DNA from: PALSA-607 sp963737705
Lineage (GTDB): Bacteria > Actinomycetota > Actinomycetes > Acidothermales > Acidothermaceae
Length of the DNA stretch: 64,000 bases
Direction of reading: 5' to 3'
Assembly (NCBI GenBank): GCA_963737705.1
Contig: CAVTTP010000003.1
Location: 310,001-374,000, forward strand
The first letter of the stretch is position 1, and each line of letters opens with the position of its first letter. The notes beneath the pieces are model-generated. The model did not search any database and had not been told where the DNA came from. It was given only the letters and a program-made list of their open reading frames with translations. Made by a program: the position numbers and the translations under genes. Shown piece by piece: positions 22,136 to 29,612 of this stretch.

Positions 22136-23920
22136 GTGGCTACCGAGGTTGCGGTGGAGGTACCTGCGCAAGCGGGACCGCTGCCGCGTCCGGTCAGCAA
22201 CTGGACATTGTTCGGTGGGTTCGTAGGCCGTACGTGGCTGTGGTTCCTCGGCGGCTGCCTGGTCGTCACCTTGCTGCCATTGCTGTTCGGCTGGAGGCCT
22301 TACGTCGTCGAGTCGTCGTCGATGGCGCCGCGCATCAAGGTCGGCGATGTGATCCTCGCCGCGCCCGAACACAACCCGCAGAAGCTGCTCGGTCGCGTCA
22401 CGGTGTTTCACGATCCTGACCCGAACCGCATCGGCAGCATCAAGTCGCACCGCGTTGTCGCGATCAACTCGGACGGCACGCTCACGACGAAGGGCGACGC
22501 CAACCAGTCCGTCGACAGCGTGCATGTGAAGATGTCGGGCGTCATCGGTCTCGGCCGGTTGCTGGTCAGGTACGTCGGCCTCCCGCTGATCTGGGTGCAA
22601 AAGGGCGAGTGGCTTAAGTTTGCGCTGCTGCTCGCTTCGATCTGGTTCGCCGCGTTGTTGGTGATGCGCGATCGCGACGAGATCCCTGCACCTACGGATG
22701 GAAATGATCCGGACGGCGGGGGGGCTCCGGTTCGCGATCCAATCGAGCCGCCGCAGCAGTACAAGGGACCCGAACGCAGGGCCCAACCGCGCGACGCGAA
22801 TGGTCGCTTCCTGCCCAAGCCTCGAATGGATCCCGACGTCGGAGTCAGTGCCGCAGTCGAACCCCTGTCTGCAACAGCCGCTCTGTCTGAGATAACTGCT
22901 CCGCCTGAGCTAGTCGCGGAGCCGTTACGCACATCTTCCGCGCGAGCCACGCTCGCGCGGCTTCGCCAATTCCGGCCCGCGCAACGGTTGCGCGCGACGT
23001 CGCCGTTGGCACGCTTCGCCAGCAAGCTTGCCCGCCGAACGGCGTATGTGGGGGTTGCTTCTCTCGCGTTGCTGTTGCCGACTGCGAAAGCGGCATTCTC
23101 AGCAACCACGTTCAACACCGCAGACAAGTGGGTTGTGCCGACCTACAACTACACGACAGAGACGGTCAACCTCGGCCCGTATCTGTACTGGAAGCTCGAC
23201 GACACCACAGGAACCACTGCGGCGGATACGTCGGGCAACAACCGCACAGGTACCTACAACTCGACATGGACCAAGAATCAGGTCGGCGCGCTCGTCGACC
23301 AGACGCCGAACGTGGCAGCGAAGGAAGCTAACGCCAACGCGCCTGCCGCGAACACATCATGCGTCTACACGACCAGTGCGACAGGTATGGCGACGCCCGG
23401 GCCGATGACCTACAGCGAAGTGATCTGGTTCAAGACGACGTCGACCAAGGGTGGCAAGCTCATCGGCTTGGAGAACAACCAGACCGGCATCTCCGACAGT
23501 TCAGGTGCGGGCGGCCAGTACGACCGCATGATGTACATGGACGCCAATGGCGAGATCTGGTTCGGGGTCTACGACAACACCGAGATCGTGACTCACTCGC
23601 AGGCCGGCCTCAACGACGGCAACTGGCACATGGCAGCCGCGACGATGAGCACCACCAGCGGCATGTCGCTCTATATCGACGGCAAACTGGTCGGCACCAA
23701 CGCCAACACGATCTCGGAAACTGAGACCAAGACCAGCTACTGGCGGGTGGGCTGCGGCAACCTCGCAGGCTGGGGAGCTGACTGGACAGGTGCGGGCGCG
23801 CCAGCCAACACCGAGGCGGACAACCTCAACTACCCCTTCAACGGGTCGCTCGACGAAGCAACTGTGTGGATGACCACGCTGACGGCCACCCAGATCGCCT
23901 TCCTCTACTGGATCCACTGA
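22136..23920 (+). CDS. SipW-type signal peptidase fused to own signal and LamG-like domain
   Basis: This 594-residue protein starts at GTG 22136 after AAGGAC. Residues 20-180 form a type I signal peptidase of the SipW/ER kind: helix near 33-52, Ser62-Met63 in VESSSMAPRIKVGD, His105 in SIKSHRVVAI where bacterial-type enzymes have Lys, TTKGDANQSVD with Asp121 and Asp127, and a second helix near 161-177. A charged linker (about 181-296) leads to a second SipW-type signal: LARRTAYVGVASLALLLPTAKAAFSATT at about 298-325 in total. It has the same AAFSATT motif as the two CalY-like proteins upstream. A LamG/concanavalin-like domain fills 340-594 (YLYWKLDDTTGT, MTYSEVIWFKTTS, MSLYIDGKLVGTN, FNGSLDEATVWM). 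The peptidase may release its own passenger. Normal SipW proteins end near residue 190. Confidence 0.85.
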   Translation: MATEVAVEVPAQAGPLPRPVSNWTLFGGFVGRTWLWFLGGCLVVTLLPLLFGWRPYVVESSSMAPRIKVGDVILAAPEHNPQKLLGRVTVFHDPDPNRIGSIKSHRVVAINSDGTLTTKGDANQSVDSVHVKMSGVIGLGRLLVRYVGLPLIWVQKGEWLKFALLLASIWFAALLVMRDRDEIPAPTDGNDPDGGGAPVRDPIEPPQQYKGPERRAQPRDANGRFLPKPRMDPDVGVSAAVEPLSATAALSEITAPPELVAEPLRTSSARATLARLRQFRPAQRLRATSPLARFASKLARRTAYVGVASLALLLPTAKAAFSATTFNTADKWVVPTYNYTTETVNLGPYLYWKLDDTTGTTAADTSGNNRTGTYNSTWTKNQVGALVDQTPNVAAKEANANAPAANTSCVYTTSATGMATPGPMTYSEVIWFKTTSTKGGKLIGLENNQTGISDSSGAGGQYDRMMYMDANGEIWFGVYDNTEIVTHSQAGLNDGNWHMAAATMSTTSGMSLYIDGKLVGTNANTISETETKTSYWRVGCGNLAGWGADWTGAGAPANTEADNLNYPFNGSLDEATVWMTTLTATQIAFLYWIH

Positions 23921-23969
23921 GCTACTGGATCCACTGAGCTACTGGCACTGAGCTACTGGATCGACTGAG
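23905..23969 (+). repeat. Four tandem units of ctactggatccactgag across a stop codon
   Basis: Units lie at 23905-23921, 23922-23938, 23939-23952 (three bases shorter) and 23953-23969 (one substitution). The first unit encodes the C-terminal Tyr-Trp-Ile-His and the TGA stop. The other three are untranslated. It looks like recent slippage or unequal exchange at the gene end. Confidence 0.85.
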
Positions 23970-24088
23970 CCTCCATTCGCCGAAGAGCGTCGGATCCGCT
24001 AGCCGGTCATCTTCATGACGACCACCCTTCATGAGTGCCGACAGGTGGCCGATGAGACAAGGGACCAGTCGATGATCCCGGAGGACCT

Positions 24089-25096
24089 ATGACGAGCGGC
24101 CCCATGCTGGCTGCCCTGCCTGACGGGACCTCGCGCGCGCTCGCGGCTGCGGTCGCGGCGCGGCTGATCGGGAACGTCGAGCGGGTCGTGCACGGACGCC
24201 GTCCGGCTGTGGAGTTGGTTGCGGCTGGCCTTCTTGCTGGTGGACACGTACTCGTGCAAGACGTTCCTGGCAGCGGTAAGACGACTCTCGCCCGGGCGTT
24301 CGCGCGCTCGGTCGGTGGCAGCTTCCGGCGGATCCAGGGCACTGCCGACCTGTTGCCCGGCGACATCACCGGTTCGGCGATGTGGGATCCAGACCAGCAC
24401 AGCTTCGTATTCGTGCCCGGGCCGGTCTTTGCCAACGTGCTGCTCGTCGACGAACTGAACCGCGCGACTCCGCGTGCGCAGTCTGCATTGCTCGAGGCTC
24501 TCGACGAGGGAGCGGTCACGGTTGACGGCGTCCGTCATGCGTTGCCTGAACCGTTCTTCGTCGTGGCTACCCAAAACCCCACCGACCAATACGGCACCTA
24601 CCCGTTGCCCGAGGGTCAGCTCGACCGGTTCTCGGTCGCCCTCACCCTCGGCGAGAACGACCTCGCGACCGAGCGTCAAGTCGTTCGCGAGCAGTTGCTG
24701 CGACCTACGGTCGACGACTTGCAGCCGGTAGTTTCGCCGCACGACTTGCGATGGGTGCAAGACGAGGTGCGCCGTACGCACGTGGCTGACGGCGTCCTCG
24801 ATTTCGCTTTGAACGTCGTGCGCGCAACGCGCCGTCATCCGGCAGTACGGATAGGCGCGAGTTCGAGAGCGGCATTGTCGTTGGTGCGATGTGCGCAGGC
24901 CCGCACGCTCGTCTACGACCGTGAGTTCGTCGTGCCGGACGACGTGAAGGTCTTGGCGCCGTATGTGCTCGGGCATCGCCTCGTTTTACAGCGCGGTGCG
25001 CAGGGACCGCGCGGCGCAGGGTTCGACGCACTCGGCGCTGGGAGCGCGGTGGTGGCCGAGGTGTTGGCGTCGGTGCCGGTCCCGGTCCGTGGCTGA
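24089..25096 (+). CDS. MoxR-family AAA+ ATPase (operon copy 2)
   Basis: This 335-residue ATPase starts at ATG 24089 after GGAGG. It is a close paralogue of the protein at 16057. Walker A DVPGSGKTT is at about residues 60-68, then LLVDELNRATPRAQSALLEALDE and FFVVATQNPTDQYGTYPLPEGQLDRF, and the lid has GASSRAALSLVRCAQARTL. The main differences are at the N-terminus (no LLDALSPDDV segment) and C-terminus. It opens the second MoxR - DUF58 - transglutaminase operon. The DUF58 start overlaps its stop by eight bases. Confidence 0.93.
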   Translation: MTSGPMLAALPDGTSRALAAAVAARLIGNVERVVHGRRPAVELVAAGLLAGGHVLVQDVPGSGKTTLARAFARSVGGSFRRIQGTADLLPGDITGSAMWDPDQHSFVFVPGPVFANVLLVDELNRATPRAQSALLEALDEGAVTVDGVRHALPEPFFVVATQNPTDQYGTYPLPEGQLDRFSVALTLGENDLATERQVVREQLLRPTVDDLQPVVSPHDLRWVQDEVRRTHVADGVLDFALNVVRATRRHPAVRIGASSRAALSLVRCAQARTLVYDREFVVPDDVKVLAPYVLGHRLVLQRGAQGPRGAGFDALGAGSAVVAEVLASVPVPVRG

Positions 25097-26195
25097 GTCT
25101 GCGCCTCCAACCGCCCGCGTCCGGCGGATGCGGATCACCTCCAACGGGTGGGCTGCCGTCGCTGGCGCGGGTCTGATGTTTGGCTTGGCCGTCCAGACGC
25201 AGAGCGTGTGGATGCAGGTCGTCGGCAGCGCGCTGGTAGGTCTGCTTGGAATCTCGGCGATCTCCGTCCTCGGCCGGCGTGATGGCGTGACGATCAGTTT
25301 GCATACACCGTCCGAGGTGATTGTCGGAGCCTCGTTCGATATTCAGGTCGTCGTGTCCAACGCACGCCGACGACCGACCTCGCCGTTGCGGATCCGCTCT
25401 TACTTCGGCTCGATCGACGTCGCGGCGCCCATCGTTGGGTACGTCGACCCCGTTCCGCCCGGCGAGACGGTCACGTTTTCTGGCACCCGGATTCCGCTTT
25501 CCCGCGGTGCGGTCAGGAACACTCACGTCGTCATCGACGCGATCGGGGCGTTCGGATTCGTCACCTCAACCGGGTATGTCATTGGTGCAGACGGACTCTT
25601 CGCCGCCCCACTCGCGGGGCCGTCGATCGACCTCCCGCGGGTATTGGGCGTACAGGCTGACGGCTCCGGTCCGCTCGGAGCGGGTCTCGACGTACGCGGC
25701 GTGCGCGAGTGGCGCTCTGGCGACGCGGTGCGCCACGTGCACTGGCGTTCGACCGCACGCACCGGTCAGATCGCTGTTCTGGAATACGGCGAACCGACGG
25801 CCGGCACGATCGGCGTGCTGGTTGCCGGGACTACGCCTGACGCCCGCTTCGAGGCCGCACTAGCCGTCGCAGTTTCGACCGCGTGGCGGGCGCTGGGCGA
25901 TGGTGTACACCTCGTCGTCCCGTTCTGGAATTCTCGTGGTCCGACACTCGTCACTAGCGCCGTCACGATGGCCAGGCCGGCGCAGTTTCACCGGATCTTC
26001 GCCTTGTTGCGCGCAGAGATTCCCGAACGTGGCACCGTCGATGCAGTGCTCGCTAGCGTCGGGTCCGGCGGCATCTTGCTCATGGCAGCCGGGAACGGTG
26101 TTCCATTCGATTTCTTGTCATACGTCGAGTCAACGGCGGCGCTCGCTGGCGTGCGCGTCATCGACTGCGCGGAATACATCGATGGTCGGCTATGA
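25089..26195 (+). CDS. DUF58 membrane protein (operon copy 2)
   Basis: This 368-residue protein is read from GTG 25089, which overlaps the MoxR stop by eight bases. A start inside the basic segment (MRITSNGWAAV, about residue 14) is possible. Two helices (WAAVAGAGLMFGLAVQTQ region and WMQVVGSALVGLLGISAIS) are followed by an extracytoplasmic beta domain. The DUF58 motif reads GLDVRGVREWRSGDAVRHVHW then RSTARTGQIAVLEYGEP. The vWA-like core follows. It parallels the protein at 17092 in every domain but shares fewer identities, so the duplication is old or diverging. The ATGA overlap with the next gene couples translation. Confidence 0.9.
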   Translation: MAESAPPTARVRRMRITSNGWAAVAGAGLMFGLAVQTQSVWMQVVGSALVGLLGISAISVLGRRDGVTISLHTPSEVIVGASFDIQVVVSNARRRPTSPLRIRSYFGSIDVAAPIVGYVDPVPPGETVTFSGTRIPLSRGAVRNTHVVIDAIGAFGFVTSTGYVIGADGLFAAPLAGPSIDLPRVLGVQADGSGPLGAGLDVRGVREWRSGDAVRHVHWRSTARTGQIAVLEYGEPTAGTIGVLVAGTTPDARFEAALAVAVSTAWRALGDGVHLVVPFWNSRGPTLVTSAVTMARPAQFHRIFALLRAEIPERGTVDAVLASVGSGGILLMAAGNGVPFDFLSYVESTAALAGVRVIDCAEYIDGRL

Positions 26196-28300
26196 GCGAC
26201 CGTCGATCGAGCGCTGCCGTCAACGCGCGTGCCACGCGAATCTCATTGCTTGTGGGCGGCGGGGCCGCGCAGTTTGCGGTGATGCCTTTGCTGAGCGGAC
26301 GCGCCGACGCGCTTGCCCTTGGCGTCTTCCTCGTGATCAGCATCGCCACGGTAGGCCTACCGCTGCCAAAGGTCGCGGCGAGCGTGCGCCCTGGTGGTCT
26401 GCGCCTGAAGATGGCGCCCCGGCAAGCGACCGCACTCGTCCTCATCATGGTCGGCGCTGTCTTAGTGCTCGCACGGGTCAACACATTCGATGCGGATTCC
26501 AAAGCCGCCGCGCTCACCACACTGCTGCTCGTCGTCCAGGTCGCGCATGCTCTTGCCTTGCAGACTCGGCGCGAGGCGGCATTGGGCTGCGCGATCATTG
26601 TCGTCTTGCTATCAGTCGGCGCGGCATTTGCAGGTGACGTGACGCTGCTGCTGCCTGTAATGGTCGCGTTGCCGGCGGTCGCAGTGACAGCAGCGTTGTT
26701 GCATCGAGGATCGCTGATCGACGCTGCCGACGTCACGTCAACTGGGGGAGTCGGTGCGATTGTTCGCGCATGCATGACGCCGGTTGCACTCGCCACGGTT
26801 CTGGGAATCGTTGTCTTCCTGGCGTTGCCGGACACCGGGCAGTTGCATACCCGCGCTCGCTTCGCCAGTGGCGGGAGCACGTCGGCGTCCAACGCCGACC
26901 CCGTGCCAGGGAGTTCGGGCGGGCGTGCGGGTAGCGACCCAGGGTCGGGCGTGATCGATCTCGGCTTACGGGGATCACTGGGGAGCCAGCCAGTGTTCGA
27001 GGCGCCGGCTGCCTCGCCGGCTTACTGGCAAGGAGCCATCTTCAGTGCGTTCGATGGGCGAGCCTGGACAGCGCACGGGCCGTTCACGGAATGGACGTCC
27101 GGACCAGGCGCGACACAGTTCGCCCCCGCCGACCCGACGTCCCAACCAGCCGATGTCGCGAGCACCTACACCGTCAAGTCACTGACGACGACACCGCTTG
27201 ACGTGGTGTTGGCGCCAGGACACCCGACGAGCTACGTCGGTTCGGGACACGTCATCGACGACACTGACGGAACCCCACACATCGTGCATGCTCCGGCGAC
27301 TGGCGGCTCGACGTCGTACACGGTCTCGTCGACGCAGCCGAAGGATCCCGCCGCGGTTGGCTCGAAAGGCGCCGACCTCACGGATCCACAATGGCTCGAG
27401 GTTCCGAGCGACTTGCCGTCGCGCGTGAGTGCGTTGGCGGCGTCACTCGTGGCGGGATCGACGAGCCGGCTGAATGCCGTGAACGCGGTCGACGACTATC
27501 TGCGTTCGCACGAGAAGTACAACCTGAACTCGCCAGTACCGGCGGCTGGCGATGATGCCGTCGACGACTTCCTCTTCGTTTCACACCAAGGCTTCTGCGA
27601 ACAGTTCGCGACGGCGGCCGTCATCATGTTGCGAACCCAGGGGATTCCCGCACGATTCGTGACCGGCTACGTCGACGGTGACACGAGTGTGGATCCGGGC
27701 GAGCGAGTCTTTCGCGATAGCGACGCGCACGCTTGGGTGCAGGTGTTCTACCCAGGCGTGGGATGGGTCAACAGCGATCCGACTGCCGGGGCGGTTCTTC
27801 AGACCACTGGGCAGTCGCTGCGACAGCGTGTCGGTTCGTTGATGAAGCGACTGTGGCACGGATTTCCCGGTGGTCGCGCTGGCGCTGTCGTCGCCCTCGC
27901 CCTCGTCGTCGTGCTTGGTACCGCGCTAAGCACGATCGGACGCGCATGGCTGCGCCGCCGGCGGCGGTACGCGGGCGTTGATCGCGGGCGCACCGGCGAT
28001 GGGCCGATCCTGGCCGCCTATCTTCGCCTCGACGTTGCGTTACGTGGAGTCGAACGCGCCCGCGCCCCAAGTGAAAGCCTGGGCGAGCTGGCCAGTCGGC
28101 TCGGCGGGTTCGTGGCGACACCGAGCGAGGTCGCTCACGCGATTGGTTGCCTCGAGCGCGAGACGTACGGCATCGACCCACCATCGGCGGCAGAGTCCGC
28201 TGCCGCAGTCGCGGTGTTCGATCGACTGCGCGCAGCAGCCGGGTCAGAGCTGGTGGCCGTCGCTGCGGGGACCGCCGGCGCAACGACCAACGCCAGCTGA
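26192..28300 (+). CDS. Membrane transglutaminase-like protein, TgpA type (copy 2)
   Basis: This 702-residue protein starts at ATG 26192, overlapping the DUF58 stop (ATGA). Five or six N-terminal membrane helices, an exodomain with SPAYWQGAIFSAFDGRAWTA (the same motif as SPSYWQGEVFDTFDGSSWTA in copy 1), then the transglutaminase triad Cys469 (GFCEQFATAAVIML), His513 (DAHAWVQVFYPG) and Asp529 (VNSDPT). A late helix near 560-580 and a DUF4129-like tail complete the copy. All catalytic residues are kept in both copies, so both are probably active. Substrate unknown. Confidence 0.9.
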   Translation: MSDRRSSAAVNARATRISLLVGGGAAQFAVMPLLSGRADALALGVFLVISIATVGLPLPKVAASVRPGGLRLKMAPRQATALVLIMVGAVLVLARVNTFDADSKAAALTTLLLVVQVAHALALQTRREAALGCAIIVVLLSVGAAFAGDVTLLLPVMVALPAVAVTAALLHRGSLIDAADVTSTGGVGAIVRACMTPVALATVLGIVVFLALPDTGQLHTRARFASGGSTSASNADPVPGSSGGRAGSDPGSGVIDLGLRGSLGSQPVFEAPAASPAYWQGAIFSAFDGRAWTAHGPFTEWTSGPGATQFAPADPTSQPADVASTYTVKSLTTTPLDVVLAPGHPTSYVGSGHVIDDTDGTPHIVHAPATGGSTSYTVSSTQPKDPAAVGSKGADLTDPQWLEVPSDLPSRVSALAASLVAGSTSRLNAVNAVDDYLRSHEKYNLNSPVPAAGDDAVDDFLFVSHQGFCEQFATAAVIMLRTQGIPARFVTGYVDGDTSVDPGERVFRDSDAHAWVQVFYPGVGWVNSDPTAGAVLQTTGQSLRQRVGSLMKRLWHGFPGGRAGAVVALALVVVLGTALSTIGRAWLRRRRRYAGVDRGRTGDGPILAAYLRLDVALRGVERARAPSESLGELASRLGGFVATPSEVAHAIGCLERETYGIDPPSAAESAAAVAVFDRLRAAAGSELVAVAAGTAGATTNAS

Positions 28301-28340
28301 TCGCCGTCCGCACTGATCGCCGTCCGCACTGATCGCCGTC
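28297..28340 (+). repeat. Stop-codon tandem repeat after operon 2
   Basis: The 16-base unit ctgatcgccgtccgca occurs at 28297-28312 and 28313-28328, with a partial third copy at 28329-28340. The first copy contains the TGA stop of the transglutaminase gene. The arrangement is like the one at the end of the peptidase fusion gene. Confidence 0.8.
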
Positions 28341-28364
28341 GAGCGATCGGCCTCCGCCCGCGAC

Positions 28365-29024
28365 CTAGAAGAGTCGGGCGGTGGGGTCGTCGGCACCGCG
28401 CAACGCGTCGTAGTCGATCGTGATGCACTCGATGCCGCGGTCGAGCGCGAGCACCCGCGCCTGCGGCTTGATCTCTTGCGCCGCGAAGATGCCACGTACC
28501 GGTGCGATGAGCGCGTCGCGGTTCATCAACTCGAGGTAGCGCGTCAGCTGCTCGACGCCGTCGATCTCACCGCGGCGCTTGATCTCGACCGCGACGCTGA
28601 CGCCGGCGCCATCGCGACACAGCAGGTCAACAGGACCGATGGGTGTCGGATATTCGCGACGCACCAGCGTCATGCCCTCACCGAGTGCGCCTGGGTGTGC
28701 AGCGAGCAGCACCTGCAAGTGGGCCTCGACGCCATCCTTGACCAGGCCAGGATCGATCCCGAGTTCGTGACTTGAGTCGTGCAGCAACTCCTCGATGGTG
28801 AGCACGAGTTGCTCGCCGGCCTTGTTCGTCACGGTCCAGACGCCGGGAGCTTCCTGCAACGTGCACGGCGGGCTCATCCAGTTCAGCGGTTTGTAGGCAC
28901 GGTCGTCGGCGTGAATGGAGACGGAACCGTCCGCCTTGACGAGGATCAACCGCTGCGCGCTCGGCAAATGGGCTGTCAGCCGGCCGACGTAATCGACGCT
29001 GCACCGAGCAATAACCAGCCGCAC
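28365..29024 (-). CDS. nucS: Mismatch-specific endonuclease NucS (EndoMS)
   Basis: This 219-residue enzyme cuts both strands at mismatched base pairs and replaces MutS/MutL repair in most actinobacteria. The N-terminal DNA-binding half (MRLVIARCSVDYVGRLTAHL, then LILVKADGSVSIHADDRAYKPLNW) is standard. The C-terminal RecB-like nuclease core shows Asp133 (GPVDLLC), Glu147-x-Lys149 (VAVEIKRRG) and Gln159. The last residues DDPTARLF are the type of C-terminal sequence that binds the sliding clamp in other NucS proteins. Length matches the family. It stands alone on the minus strand. Confidence 0.95.
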   Translation of the reverse strand: MRLVIARCSVDYVGRLTAHLPSAQRLILVKADGSVSIHADDRAYKPLNWMSPPCTLQEAPGVWTVTNKAGEQLVLTIEELLHDSSHELGIDPGLVKDGVEAHLQVLLAAHPGALGEGMTLVRREYPTPIGPVDLLCRDGAGVSVAVEIKRRGEIDGVEQLTRYLELMNRDALIAPVRGIFAAQEIKPQARVLALDRGIECITIDYDALRGADDPTARLF

Positions 29025-29079
29025 ACCGTTACGTTAGCGGCAGCTCCGCCGGTGGCACGACGTCGGTCTGGCGAATCCC

Positions 29080-29556
29080 TTACGAGCAGGGAGTGCTGGT
29101 GATCCCGCCCATGAAGCTCGCTGAGTAGAAGACCTTGCCAGACCCGGACGTTAGTTGCACGCAGTAGCCGCCGGGCTGGGACAGGCTGTTCGAGCCTCCT
29201 GTCGTCACACCTGACGGGTAGGTCAAGATCGTGACGTTGAGGGTCTTGCTGGACATTCTGAAGCCTTCGGTGTTCAGCGCCGCGGGCTCCGTCGCGGCGG
29301 TGAATGTGGCAGCCGGGAAGTAGGTCTGGAAGTCGGCCCAGTAGCTCTCTTCGGCGATCGCGGCGCCGTGCACGTCAGCCTTCGCCTGGGCGTCGTCGGC
29401 GTTCTGCTTCTGGCTCAGGAAGATCGGGATCGCGATGGCCGCGAGGATCCCGATGATGACCATGACGACGAGAATCTCGACCAGGCTGAAACCAGACTCG
29501 TCGCTGGCGATGAGACGTGTGGCGCCGCGGGCAGCGCGCACGTCTCGTTTTCGCAT
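29080..29556 (-). CDS. Type IV pilin-like prepilin
   Basis: This prepilin of about 158 residues is read from ATG 29556. A start 24 bases upstream is also possible. The class III signal is typical: a basic leader ending in SDESG, cleavage after Gly22, then FSLVEILVVMVIIGILAAIAIPIFL with Phe at +1 and Glu at +5. The C-terminal globular part has two Cys (GYCVQLTSGSG and TPCS) that could form the usual D-loop disulfide. No pilus assembly ATPase, prepilin peptidase or platform gene lies in the window, so the machinery must be elsewhere or the gene is a remnant. Confidence 0.9.
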   Translation of the reverse strand: MRKRDVRAARGATRLIASDESGFSLVEILVVMVIIGILAAIAIPIFLSQKQNADDAQAKADVHGAAIAEESYWADFQTYFPAATFTAATEPAALNTEGFRMSSKTLNVTILTYPSGVTTGGSNSLSQPGGYCVQLTSGSGKVFYSASFMGGITSTPCS

Positions 29557-29612
29557 GAGTCGTCCGCCGGGAAAAGACATGCGATGATCATCGGGATCTG
29601 GCCGGTGCTTCT

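Noticed and set aside
23905..23969. CRISPR array
   Set aside because: The units are directly adjacent without spacers, only four copies, and begin inside a coding sequence.
16057..28300. Recent exact duplication of the MoxR operon
   Set aside because: The paralogues share motifs but differ at many positions along their length, so the duplication is not recent or an assembly artefact.
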